Source: UKL13-2 sp038206765
Lineage (GTDB): Bacteria > Pseudomonadota > Gammaproteobacteria > Burkholderiales > Usitatibacteraceae
Length of the DNA stretch: 64,000 nt
Assembly: GCA_038206765.1 (NCBI GenBank)
Contig: JBBRAM010000016.1
Coordinates: 1-64,000, forward strand
Reading direction: 5' to 3'
Shown here: one piece after another, positions 1 through 7,692 of the stretch
Numbering within the stretch: the first letter of the stretch is position 1
How the letters are laid out: the number at the start of each line of letters is the position of its first letter
Position numbers and translations under genes: made by a program
The notes under the pieces: generated by a model
What the model saw: the letters and a program-made list of their open reading frames with translations, nothing else
Database searches by the model: none
What the model was told of the DNA's origin: nothing

Positions 1-99
1 TTTTACAATAACGTCAGAAGGCATTCAAAAATCAACAATCAGTCGCCGACTGACTTTGAAAAAAAATGGCAAGTGCAGCAATTGAAGAAAGCAGCTTAA
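1..99 (+). CDS. IS3-family transposase (OrfB), C-terminal fragment
   Basis: Frame 1 is open from the window edge to a TAA at 97-99, giving 32 residues that begin FYNNVRRHSKINNQSPTDFE. This matches the conserved end of the DDE integrase domain of IS3-family OrfB proteins, where an FYN-x-x-RRHS motif is followed by an SP-x-x-FE motif. These proteins cut and join the element ends during copy-out/paste-in transposition. Only the last tenth of the protein is visible, so it cannot be said whether the full gene is intact. It reads toward an IR-like sequence at 112-138, as expected. The family call is fairly sure, the subgroup is not. Confidence 0.7.
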   Translation, partial: FYNNVRRHSKINNQSPTDFEKKWQVQQLKKAA

Positions 100-138
100 T
101 ATCTCAGTTCATGGTGTCCGTTTTTTTGAGCCCGTCCA
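1..138 (+). mobile_element. Right end of an IS3-family insertion sequence (left part outside window)
   Basis: The first 99 bases encode a transposase C-terminus. Forty bases further on is a stretch (112-138) reading tggtgtccg, a T-run and cccgtcca, which resembles the right terminal inverted repeat of IS3-family elements, usually ending in CA. The element would therefore end near 138. The left end lies outside the window, so completeness and target duplication cannot be judged. The element is inferred from these two matching signals; the exact end is approximate. Confidence 0.6.
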
Positions 139-316
139 GTATGATTGCCGGCTTGGCAATTGTTTTCTTTGTCTCGATTTTATTTTTCCACTCAAAACAA
201 GTTAGCAATGCGAAAAAAATAGTTAGGCTGCAATAATAAAACTGTTTAATAGGCGAGCAAATTTCATCTGCCCGACATTTCGATTTCGACACCCAATTAA
301 ACCAAAAAAATATAAC

Positions 317-344
317 AAAAAACCGCCCATTAAGGCGGTTTTTT
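317..344 (-). terminator. Rho-independent terminator (bidirectional hairpin)
   Basis: An 11-bp perfect stem (AAAAAACCGCC / GGCGGTTTTTT) with a 6-base loop (CATTAA). It carries T-runs on both strands. It lies 44 bases past the stop of the minus-strand cytochrome pair and can also stop transcription leaving the IS element on the plus strand. Confidence 0.85.
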
Positions 345-387
345 GATTTTAAACTGTTGTGGAAACTAAAAACTCAAAATATAAAGC

Positions 388-729
388 TCAATACTTCATC
401 TTCAATTCTGAAGGCTGGCTCGAAAAATAGGCTGCCAGATCGCGAATATCTTCCGGTTTTAACGCGCCCGCAAAACCGTTCATCAACGCGTTTTTACGTT
501 TGCCGGATTTGTATTGCTGCAATGCGGCCGCAAGGTAGTCTTCATGTTGGCCAGCAAGCACAGGATAATCCGCCTGGATCGGCTTGGCACCGCCTTCGCC
601 GTGGCAAGCTTTGCAGGTTTCGGCTTTTTTGGCGCCGGCTTCAGCGTCGCCGCTGGCTTGGGCGGCGAATGACATCATGGCAATTGCAGGGATCGCTGTA
701 ACCAAAATCGAAATTTTTTTAATTTTCAT
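388..729 (-). CDS. Periplasmic c-type cytochrome (class I, c553-like)
   Basis: A 113-residue single-haem cytochrome. A signal peptide with a hydrophobic core and an A-Q-A-S cleavage region covers residues 1-26. The haem-attachment motif C-K-A-C-H is at 39-43, and a candidate sixth ligand Met is near 83 in a MNGFAG context typical of cytochrome c553. It would carry electrons in the periplasm. The start follows AAGGA (agtaaggacttctc before ATG). It sits 9 bases after a second cytochrome gene of the same fold, so the two form a dicistronic operon ended by the hairpin at 317-344. The partner oxidase or dehydrogenase is not in the window, so the physiological role is unknown. Confidence 0.88.
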   Translation of the reverse strand: MKIKKISILVTAIPAIAMMSFAAQASGDAEAGAKKAETCKACHGEGGAKPIQADYPVLAGQHEDYLAAALQQYKSGKRKNALMNGFAGALKPEDIRDLAAYFSSQPSELKMKY

Positions 730-738
730 GAGAAGTCC

Positions 739-1104
739 TTACTTGGCGGCGGTTTGCGCGTTGGGTTGGCCGGCACTTTTGCCATAATATGCGGCTAAAT
801 CGGCCATTTCTTTGTCCGACAACGCGGAAGCTTGCGCCTTCATCGTCGAATTGTAGCGGGTGCCAGCCTTATACGACTTAAGCGCGGAATATAAATAGCC
901 CGGTTGTTGGTTACCTAATTTCGGCACCAAATAGACCTCGGGATACGATGATTTCGTGCCTGGTACGCCGTGGCAGCCCGAGCAGATCGCAACCGCTTTG
1001 ACCTTGCCGGCAGTGGCATCACCTTTGGGCGCATCTTGCGCGGCAGCCGCAAAAACAGAAGCTGCGAATGCGCCGGAAAGTGCAACGTGAATGAGTTTTT
1101 TCAT
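739..1104 (-). CDS. Periplasmic c-type cytochrome (class I, c553-like)
   Basis: A 121-residue cytochrome, first gene of the cytochrome pair. The chosen start (MKKLIHVALSG) puts a normal signal peptide first, cleaved near A-A-A-A-Q. A start 14 codons upstream would add a charged extension before it. The haem motif is C-S-G-C-H at about residues 41-45, and Met about 88 in a YNSTMKAQ context is the likely distal ligand. It resembles its downstream neighbour in length and motif order, suggesting an old duplication or a two-domain cytochrome split into two genes. No strong Shine-Dalgarno is visible. Function beyond electron transfer cannot be read from the sequence. Confidence 0.85.
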   Translation of the reverse strand: MKKLIHVALSGAFAASVFAAAAQDAPKGDATAGKVKAVAICSGCHGVPGTKSSYPEVYLVPKLGNQQPGYLYSALKSYKAGTRYNSTMKAQASALSDKEMADLAAYYGKSAGQPNAQTAAK

Positions 1105-1348
1105 GATTTTTCTAACGTTATTGCTGACTTTTGTTGATTTGCACAAACTGTGCTCGAACCTGTGAAAACGGGTGAAATTGTAGCATGAGCGCAGGCATTC
1201 CCCAAGCGAAACGCGGCAGTTTTAGTTCGAGAAATGAACGAAAGCATCGATACTCAACCGGGAGCCTAAGAACAAAAGCTAGTAACGCTTGGACAACGAT
1301 TCAGCCACGCACAAGTATGCACTGGCACACACAGGCACACACAGGCAA

Positions 1349-2089
1349 CTAAACCAACTTCCAAACCGCCTTGCCCCCGCTCACCTTATCCAGCCGCCCG
1401 ATATGTTCGCCGTGTTGGCGCAGCTCCTCGGTATCGGCGCGAATCACTTTGAGCTTGGCCGGGCGGGCGGTGGGAATGATACGGCCATCTGCCCCGGACG
1501 CCTTGCCAGATGCGGCTTCCAGGCCAATCGCTAAGCTGTCTTGGCCGCGCGTCATGGCCATATAAACCTCGGCCAGCAGCTCCGTATCAAGCAACGCGCC
1601 ATGGAAGGTGCGAGCGCTGTTATCGATCTCGAAACGCTCACAGAGCGCATCAAGCGAATTTTTCTTGCCGGGAAAAATATCGCGTGCCATCGCCAAGGTA
1701 TCGGTGATGGTGCAAATCTCGTTGATCGGCGGGCGGTTCAGCCGTTTTAATTCGGCATTAATAAAGCCCAAATCAAAAGGCGCGTTGTGGATGATGAGCT
1801 CTGCGCCATGGATGTATTCCAGAAAGCCGTCAACGATGTCGGCAAATTTTGGCTCGTGTTCTAAATCTTCGAGCGAGATACCGTGAATCTGGGTAGCACC
1901 TTCGTCGATCTCACGCTCGGGGTTGATGCGTTTGTAAAACGTATTCTTGGGTTCACGGCTCACGCGGCGGCTGATCATTTCGATGCAGGCGATCTCAATA
2001 ATCCGGTGACCTTGCCGTGGGTCGAGGCCGGTCGTTTCAGTATCAAGAATGACTTGGCGACCTGCCGGGGCAATCACGGCTTTGCTCAC
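1349..2089 (-). CDS. dnaQ: DNA polymerase III epsilon subunit, 3'-5' proofreading exonuclease
   Basis: A 246-residue DnaQ, the proofreading subunit of the replicative polymerase core. The DEDDh exonuclease motifs are intact: Exo I DTETTG with D16 and E18, Exo II HNAPFD with D106, and Exo III with H163 and D168. The C-terminal region after about residue 185, which in DnaQ tethers the polymerase alpha subunit, is present but less conserved. Length is normal for the family (about 240). Its ATG overlaps the rnhA stop by 4 bases, implying translational coupling. The order methyltransferase-rnhA-dnaQ facing gloB is the same as the E. coli gloB-yafS-rnhA-dnaQ locus. Confidence 0.96.
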   Translation of the reverse strand: MSKAVIAPAGRQVILDTETTGLDPRQGHRIIEIACIEMISRRVSREPKNTFYKRINPEREIDEGATQIHGISLEDLEHEPKFADIVDGFLEYIHGAELIIHNAPFDLGFINAELKRLNRPPINEICTITDTLAMARDIFPGKKNSLDALCERFEIDNSARTFHGALLDTELLAEVYMAMTRGQDSLAIGLEAASGKASGADGRIIPTARPAKLKVIRADTEELRQHGEHIGRLDKVSGGKAVWKLV

Positions 2090-2589
2090 GTTGCGGCCTT
2101 CGCCGGATTTGACGCGAGCGCCACGCCACGGTTCGCCAACACATCCGCACGTTCATTCTCAACATGCCCCGAATGGCCCCGCACCCAGCGCCAATCAACC
2201 TTATGCTGGGCTGCGAGTTTGTCCAAAATTTTCCACAAGTCTTCGTTCTTTACAGGCTCTTTTGCAGCCGTCCGCCAACCACGCGCCTTCCAGCCGTGAA
2301 TCCATTCACTGATGCCTTTTTGAACGTACTGTGAATCGGTATGTACCACCACATTGCAAGAGCGCGTCAGTGATTGCAAGGCAGAAATAACGGCCTGCAT
2401 TTCCATGCGGTTATTGGTGGTGTTTGCCTCGCCGCCGAAAATCTCTTTTTCGGTGCCATTCATCCGCAGAATTGCGCCCCAGCCGCCAAGGCCCGGGTTA
2501 CCTTTACATGCGCCGTCGGTAAAAATTTCGACCAATGTTGTGTCAGTTTTTGCTGCTCCAGCTGCCCCACTATCTTTCGCACCATTCAT
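2086..2589 (-). CDS. rnhA: Ribonuclease HI
   Basis: A 167-residue RNase H1, which cleaves the RNA strand of RNA-DNA hybrids such as R-loops and primers. The catalytic acids are in place: D25 in TDGACKGNPG, E63 in NNRMEMQA, D85 in HTDSQYV and D149 in NERAD, with the assisting H139 in RGHSGH. There is an N-terminal extension of about 18 Gly/Ala/Lys-rich residues before the first strand. The gene starts 2 bases after the methyltransferase stop and overlaps dnaQ by 4 bases, so the three are one operon. Confidence 0.96.
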   Translation of the reverse strand: MNGAKDSGAAGAAKTDTTLVEIFTDGACKGNPGLGGWGAILRMNGTEKEIFGGEANTTNNRMEMQAVISALQSLTRSCNVVVHTDSQYVQKGISEWIHGWKARGWRTAAKEPVKNEDLWKILDKLAAQHKVDWRWVRGHSGHVENERADVLANRGVALASNPAKAAT

Positions 2590-2591
2590 CG

Positions 2592-3428
2592 TTACTTCAC
2601 CAATCTCAAATGATTTTCTGCCGATTTATTTTTTAGCGGTTGTTGCCGACGATCTCGCAGTTGCTCTCGCAGCAGTTCCAGTTGCTGGTCTCTCCGCACC
2701 GAGGTTGCAAATTTTCGTTCGCTCACTTTTTGTTCCGTCCATTTTGGCGTGATCAACCGTGCGCCCTGCACCCGTTTGATCGCCTCCAGCATATAAACGC
2801 CGCCCGACACTCCCCACCAGCGATCACCCGCGCGTTCTAAAAACTGATAACGCCGCTGCCATTCCGGCGTTTCGCACGGTGGAATGTAGCAAGTTAATTT
2901 GCCCGATGACGGTTCAAAGCCCAGCAATTGCAGCCAGTCTTTCATGCGAATCAGCGACACAAACTGTCCCTGCCAGGGGTAGTTCGCAACGTTTTCATTA
3001 CGGCCGCCGCCCGCCCACAGTTTTTTAACGCCAAACAAACTCCAAGGGTTAAAACCGATGATCAAAATCCGCCCTTCCGGGCGCATTACGCGGTCAATCT
3101 CGCGCAAAATTTCATGCGGGCTTTCGGTGAATTCCAACACATGCGGCAGCACACAAAGATCGATCGATTGCGGCTCAAACGGCAGTTCATGAAACTGTGC
3201 CCGCACTGTGGGCTCGTTGCCGTTCACTGCCTCGGGTGCGACGGTTAAGCGATGCACAATCCGCGATTCGCGCAGCAAATCAAGCTCCGGACAGCCCAGC
3301 TGGATCGCGTGAAAGCCAAAAATATCCGGCGTCACGGCGTCGAGCCACTCCCGCTCGCGCGCGAGCACGTATTCGCCCAAAGGGGTGTTTAGCCAATCAT
3401 GCCAGTCCTGTAAACTTGGTTGCTTCAT
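2592..3428 (-). CDS. SAM-dependent methyltransferase (YafS-like position)
   Basis: A 278-residue class I methyltransferase of the Methyltransf_11 type. A recognisable core is the segment with LCVLPHVLEFTESPHE followed by IDRVMRPEGRILIIGFNP, which matches motifs II-III of small-molecule methyltransferases. The glycine-rich SAM loop is degenerate in this protein. Position next to rnhA-dnaQ and opposite gloB matches E. coli yafS, whose substrate is unknown, so I give no substrate. The C-terminal 50 residues are Arg/Gln/Lys-rich. Its start and the gloB start are only 27 bases apart, so the two promoters must overlap or lie inside the genes. Confidence 0.8.
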   Translation of the reverse strand: MKQPSLQDWHDWLNTPLGEYVLAREREWLDAVTPDIFGFHAIQLGCPELDLLRESRIVHRLTVAPEAVNGNEPTVRAQFHELPFEPQSIDLCVLPHVLEFTESPHEILREIDRVMRPEGRILIIGFNPWSLFGVKKLWAGGGRNENVANYPWQGQFVSLIRMKDWLQLLGFEPSSGKLTCYIPPCETPEWQRRYQFLERAGDRWWGVSGGVYMLEAIKRVQGARLITPKWTEQKVSERKFATSVRRDQQLELLREQLRDRRQQPLKNKSAENHLRLVK

Positions 3429-3455
3429 GGTTCGATTTTAAACGACAGGGCACCC

Positions 3456-4325
3456 ATGTTGGCAACAAAGTTGGAAAATTTAAAAAAGAGTGACCTCAAC
3501 ATTGGTCGTATCCCTGCGTTTAGCGATAATTATCTATGGGTGGTGCACAACGAGACGCACGCGATCGCGATTGATCCGGGTGCTGCCAATCCAATCATTG
3601 CCTATCTGGCAGAACATGATCTAACGCTCTCGGCGATTCTATGCACACATCACCACAACGACCACGTGGGCGGGGTTGCGCCGTTGCTCGATTTTTACGG
3701 TTTAGAAGGGAAAATCCCGGTTTACGGCCCCAGCAACGATGTGATTCCAAAGCGCACCGTCAGCTTGAAAGGCGGCGATGAAGTAAAGGTAACTGCCCTG
3801 CCAGGATTAACGTTGAAGGTCATTGATGTCCCCGGCCACACCGCGGGCCATATCGCCTATTACGCGGCAGAACAGGGCTGGTTGTTTTGCGGCGATACCC
3901 TATTCGCCTGTGGCTGCGGGCGCTTGTTTGAAGGCACGGCCGCGACAATGCAAGCGTCTCTCGCGAAACTCAAAGCACTGCCACCCGCCACGCTGGTTTT
4001 TTGCGCGCATGAATACACGCTATCAAATATTCGTTTTGCCGAAACGGTTGAACCGGACAATTTGGATTTGAAGAAACGCAAAGCTCGCGATGTGGCGCGG
4101 CGGGAGACGGGGCGCGACGAGGCGACGGTGCCGTTTACGATTGCCGACGAGCTGGCTTGCAACCCGTTTTTGCGTTGGGATTCGGCTGCGGTGATTGCGG
4201 CGGCGAACGCGCAGATGCCGAATGAAAAACACAGCTCTGGGAGCGGCGCTCAAGGGGAAAATGGCCCAATCACCGCACCAGCGCTTGTGTTTGGCGCGAT
4301 TCGCGAATGGAAGAATAGCTTTTAA
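3456..4325 (+). CDS. gloB: Hydroxyacylglutathione hydrolase (glyoxalase II)
   Basis: A 289-residue metallo-beta-lactamase-fold hydrolase that splits S-lactoylglutathione to lactate and glutathione, the last step of methylglyoxal detoxification. The di-metal motif H-x-H-x-D-H is at residues 65-70 (THHHNDH), with further ligands in VPGHTAGH, CGDTLF and CAHEYT. The GloB C-terminal domain follows. I chose the ATG at 3456, which follows ACAGGG at a normal distance. An ATG 12 codons upstream overlaps the opposite methyltransferase gene. A Ser/Gly/Gln-rich insertion near residues 254-268 makes it about 30 residues longer than usual. Confidence 0.93.
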   Translation: MLATKLENLKKSDLNIGRIPAFSDNYLWVVHNETHAIAIDPGAANPIIAYLAEHDLTLSAILCTHHHNDHVGGVAPLLDFYGLEGKIPVYGPSNDVIPKRTVSLKGGDEVKVTALPGLTLKVIDVPGHTAGHIAYYAAEQGWLFCGDTLFACGCGRLFEGTAATMQASLAKLKALPPATLVFCAHEYTLSNIRFAETVEPDNLDLKKRKARDVARRETGRDEATVPFTIADELACNPFLRWDSAAVIAAANAQMPNEKHSSGSGAQGENGPITAPALVFGAIREWKNSF

Positions 4326-4431
4326 AACCTGACACATCCGTTGAAACAGTCGGTTTTGCAACCTCTCTATGCCAAGCAAGCAGCCGCAGAGGACGCGCGC
4401 CGCAAGCGCTCGCCTCGCACGCTTTTCAAAG

Positions 4432-5118
4432 TCACGCGTTCAATCGTGCATTTTGCGGAAAAAGCGCCTTGCGCGCGGCGTCATCAATTTCGGTTTTGAA
4501 CGCGTGACGCGTCTTGAGTGCCTCGGCGCGCTGGGCTGCAGGTCGCGCGTTGATCTCGTCAAGCAGGCGTTTAACGTTGGGCAGTTTTTCCCAAGCATCA
4601 GCACCAAGCACGAACGGCACAACCCGCGCCCAAGCCCAGACTGCCATATCGACAAGTGTGTAAACATCACCGAGCATGTAGCGGTGCTTGGCTAGCTGAT
4701 CGTCGACAATCTTCCAATGACGCCAGGCTTCAAAATCGTAACGATTCACGGCGTATTCCTTGGGTTCCGGCGCGAAGTGTTTGAAGTGCACGCATTGGCC
4801 GCAATAAGGACCGATGCCAGTCGCAACGAACATAAACCAAGAATACATAGGACCACGCGCTTCTGGCGTATTGGCCGGCAAAAACTGGCCGGTCTTTTCA
4901 GCCAAATACAGCAAAATGGCATTACTGTCGAAGATGGCCGTCTCGCCATCCACGATCGCCGGCGTCTTGGCATTGGGATTGATTGCCATGAATTCCGGGC
5001 TGTGCTGTTCACCTTTGCGGGTATCGATCGGCACCAATTCATAAGGCGTATTGGTTTCTTCTAAATAAAGCGCAACTTTTACCGGATTGGGGGACGTGTG
5101 ATAGTAAAACTTAATCAT
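4432..5118 (-). CDS. Glutathione S-transferase family protein (YfcG/YghU-like)
   Basis: A 228-residue cytosolic GST. The N-terminal thioredoxin-like domain (about 1-80) has the start YYHTSPNPVKVAL, the cis-Pro region NPNAKTPAIVDG and the glutathione-binding FDSNAILLYLAEK. The all-helical C-terminal domain follows. The sequence pattern is closest to the Nu-class disulfide-bond oxidoreductases YfcG/YghU, which use glutathione to reduce disulfides, but a general detoxification GST cannot be excluded. It is a single gene convergent with gloB, which also uses glutathione. Confidence 0.85.
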   Translation of the reverse strand: MIKFYYHTSPNPVKVALYLEETNTPYELVPIDTRKGEQHSPEFMAINPNAKTPAIVDGETAIFDSNAILLYLAEKTGQFLPANTPEARGPMYSWFMFVATGIGPYCGQCVHFKHFAPEPKEYAVNRYDFEAWRHWKIVDDQLAKHRYMLGDVYTLVDMAVWAWARVVPFVLGADAWEKLPNVKRLLDEINARPAAQRAEALKTRHAFKTEIDDAARKALFPQNARLNA

Positions 5119-5248
5119 GGTGTGTTCCTCGTGTCGAATTGAACGGTGTGCTGGTGAGCAAGCGCCTCGCTTCTGCTGTAGCGCTATATTTTAACGGACT
5201 AGTGTTACGAAAAAAGACTGGCGATTCGAGGCGAAGGCGCTGATCAAT

Positions 5249-6316
5249 TCAGGAAAAGTGGTAAAAAAAATCTTGATCAATAAAGTCATGCTCATTCACG
5301 ACGTGCCGAATCATGTGAAGTCGCAGCAATGTTTGTCCGAGCGTAATTGCTTCTGCCAAATCAAGCTTAAATTTTTTCTGTAACCACGCAACTGCCTCAG
5401 TGCCTACAAAGCACTGGGAAAACGATTTGCCACGAAAGCTCCGGTCTTTGACTTTGAATCCGTCGCGACCGCGAGCAGCAAAAATCACGTCCTGCAGCCG
5501 CAATGCGCGCAGCCGATCGGTCGGAAGACTGAATCGGTAGTAAAAATTCGCATCCTCGAATTCGTGCTCTCGTGCGACATGATAGAAAACGCCCTGCGTG
5601 TGCAACATCCGGCCGATGGCAATTGCTGTCGGCCGCGATCTTCCAGTGACGCGCTGAAGCACGTCGACTGCCTCGTTACCGATAAAGCAAGCGTTGTAGC
5701 TCGAAAAGCGATAGGTCCGATCCAAGACCTCAAAGCCATCTGGCGCACTCACTGCGGCGACCATTTCAGCTACCGAAATGTTCTGGGCCTCCAGCAAGTT
5801 CATCGTTTTATGCGCTTCCGCCATTGCCGGTGACTGGTCGGCTTCCGCTCCGAGCACTTTCAGCGTGTCCATGATTCGTTCGGCATCGACCGTTACGTCT
5901 GCGTCGTTCGCGACAGCCCTAATGATCGGCGCAAGCGTGGCATTGAACCGAATTGGCGAGGCGTGTGCAAAAAGTCCGGTGGCACCAAGTGATTGAATCC
6001 AAGTGCATTCGTCTGGCGTGACTGAGAGCTGGTCTGACATCGTCACCACCACACGCAGCGACGAAAAATGCTGCCGCAGGTTTGCCAAGACTGCATCTGG
6101 GCTGCCACCTTGCGCTACGAGCGACGCTAAATCGACTAACAATACTGCGTTTGGCAGTTGCGCATAGCGCAGCTTTTCAATCTGCGCCGTGATCGGTTCT
6201 TCATGGTTAAGAACCTGCACGGACGTGCCGATCGCAATCATGACTCCGCGTAGGAGCTGGCGCTGCTCGGGATTTGTTTGGGCTAAGAATACAGTGTGAT
6301 GGGATAAGCGGATCAT
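5249..6316 (-). CDS. Receiver-like plus tandem DEP-domain protein
   Basis: A 355-residue cytosolic protein. Residues 1-130 have the alternating strand/helix pattern of a response-regulator receiver domain with an Asp at 62 (LLVDLAS) in the phospho-acceptor position, but the N-terminal acidic pair is missing. Two DEP domains follow at about 190-272 and 280-355. Both show the family pattern D-G-F-x-V-x-D-R-x-Y/F-R, then C-F-x-G-x-E-A-V, and the end HEFEDANFYYRF or HDFIDQDFFYHFS. DEP domains are rare in bacteria and usually mediate protein or membrane interactions. There is no output enzyme domain. It is monocistronic, and its partners are unknown. Confidence 0.75.
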   Translation of the reverse strand: MIRLSHHTVFLAQTNPEQRQLLRGVMIAIGTSVQVLNHEEPITAQIEKLRYAQLPNAVLLVDLASLVAQGGSPDAVLANLRQHFSSLRVVVTMSDQLSVTPDECTWIQSLGATGLFAHASPIRFNATLAPIIRAVANDADVTVDAERIMDTLKVLGAEADQSPAMAEAHKTMNLLEAQNISVAEMVAAVSAPDGFEVLDRTYRFSSYNACFIGNEAVDVLQRVTGRSRPTAIAIGRMLHTQGVFYHVAREHEFEDANFYYRFSLPTDRLRALRLQDVIFAARGRDGFKVKDRSFRGKSFSQCFVGTEAVAWLQKKFKLDLAEAITLGQTLLRLHMIRHVVNEHDFIDQDFFYHFS

Positions 6317-6706
6317 TTAATCGCCGGACGAAAGTGGGCTCGCGCCGAATTAGCGCGTTACCGTACGTCGTTTCGGATTCGCATTCCTTACGCCCGGGAA
6401 TGACTTACCCACCAACGAGGTCTTTTGACCCACCAATTATTGATTTCAACACTTGCGTTGAACCACCGAGCAAAGAATTTACGCTTATTCAAATACGCTG
6501 GCGCCAACCGAGTTAAGCGTCCAGTTACAAATGGTCTGCAAAACGGAAGTGAAATTGGAAACGCTAACAATTAGCAGATTTGAGCGGACAGTCACCCGCT
6601 ATCATTTTTGGCTAGATTATTTTGTGGGCGGGTACGGCGCGTCTATCCAACGAGCCTGGCAAAAATTAGGTTTTTCCGATTTGAATTTAACGGAGTCAAT
6701 CAATCA
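6317..6706. other. Intergenic region without a supported gene
   Basis: A 390-base gap between two minus-strand genes. Open frames here have no recognisable motif or ribosome binding site. It probably holds the promoter of the DEP protein. No clear hairpin terminator was seen for the gene at 6707-7249. Confidence 0.5.
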
Positions 6707-7249
6707 TTACCGAGGCGCGATACTCAAACTCAACAAACCAATGGCGCCATCACCGACCTTGGAACCTTTGGTACGAAGGTTGATCTCCGCGCCCACACTA
6801 GCGCCGAAGCGCAGCCGCCATTGTTCACCCAACGGAATGGAATAGCCCACGCCCAATGTGGGCTGCAATACGGTGATGCTGCTTTGGCCGCTTAGATTGC
6901 CATCTCGATAGTTAATTCGTAAGCGTGACAAATCCGCACGTCCCTCAAACGACCAGCCCAGACGCTCGGCAGTCAAAAAATGATCCCAAGCGTAAGACAC
7001 GCCGCCTCCGCGCCCATGCTCATCGTCATGGCGGCCATTGTTGCCACGCTCAGCCCGGTTGTACAGCACGCTGGCCGTGCCCACGTCAGTGGGGCCTAGC
7101 AGGCGCTGCCAGCCTACGCTGAAAATCTCCCCCGATGGATACGCGCGTAACTCGACATTCACGCCCTCGCCGCTTTGTGCCTGAGCTTGCGCGGATAGCA
7201 GCAATAGTGCGCCACATGCAAGAGTGGATTTTGTAAATGTCAGCTTCAT
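6707..7249 (-). CDS. Exported beta-strand-rich protein, probably outer-membrane barrel-like
   Basis: A 180-residue protein not assigned to a named family. The start at 7249 is set by a strong Shine-Dalgarno (GGGAG, 9 bases upstream) and gives a clean signal peptide ending at A-Q-A-Q-A near residue 24. The mature part alternates polar and hydrophobic residues with many Gly and aromatic positions, for example VGYSIPLGEQWRLRFGASVG near the C-terminus. This is the pattern of small outer-membrane or porin-like barrels. The last residue is Arg after L-S-I-A-P, not the usual C-terminal Phe. It stands alone between intergenic stretches. Confidence 0.6.
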   Translation of the reverse strand: MKLTFTKSTLACGALLLLSAQAQAQSGEGVNVELRAYPSGEIFSVGWQRLLGPTDVGTASVLYNRAERGNNGRHDDEHGRGGGVSYAWDHFLTAERLGWSFEGRADLSRLRINYRDGNLSGQSSITVLQPTLGVGYSIPLGEQWRLRFGASVGAEINLRTKGSKVGDGAIGLLSLSIAPR

Positions 7250-7692
7250 GGCGATTTTCTCCCAAATTAGAATATTGTCAGTCGCGCAAGGAAGCCGTTT
7301 CTTACAATCCTGAATGGAAAATGTTGAGTGTCGCGAAAATTTGCCCACCTGAGGCGGTAGTATTCATCTGAAGCTGACCTACTTGGACGTCGTTATAAAT
7401 TAAAAAAACCGTCATTTAGAAGCGCTCCGACGGGTCGGGGCAAAAATGAAATGAGCGGTCAAAATGACGCGGAAACCAAGAAATAAATGGCTGAAATATG
7501 GCTCTAGCACTCGTGTTTCACGTTAACTTGACACATCTCGTCTGATACTCAGCTCAAAGGCCATCTCATCGGAGAGGTCATCTCATCTGAAAGGTAAATC
7601 TAGCAGCCATTAAATTGCTACTCTGTGCGCTGCCACACGGTCACATTACAAAGCCTTGCGCGACAATGTCACAATATAACTCTGGATTAATC
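7250..7692. other. Divergent intergenic region
   Basis: A 443-base gap between the divergently read exported protein and the AsmA-like gene, so promoters of both should lie here. At 7554-7595 the motif catctcat/catctcatctga recurs as a short imperfect direct repeat (ggccatctcatcgg, ggtcatctcatctg). No gene could be supported. Confidence 0.45.

Noticed and set aside
104..292. 62-residue open frame, minus strand
   Set aside because: Its C-terminal part is encoded by the IS3-like terminal repeat, and there is no ribosome site or family resemblance.
6531..6895. Plus-strand frames in the gap before the exported protein
   Set aside because: They overlap the antisense of the exported protein and lack any start signal or family match.
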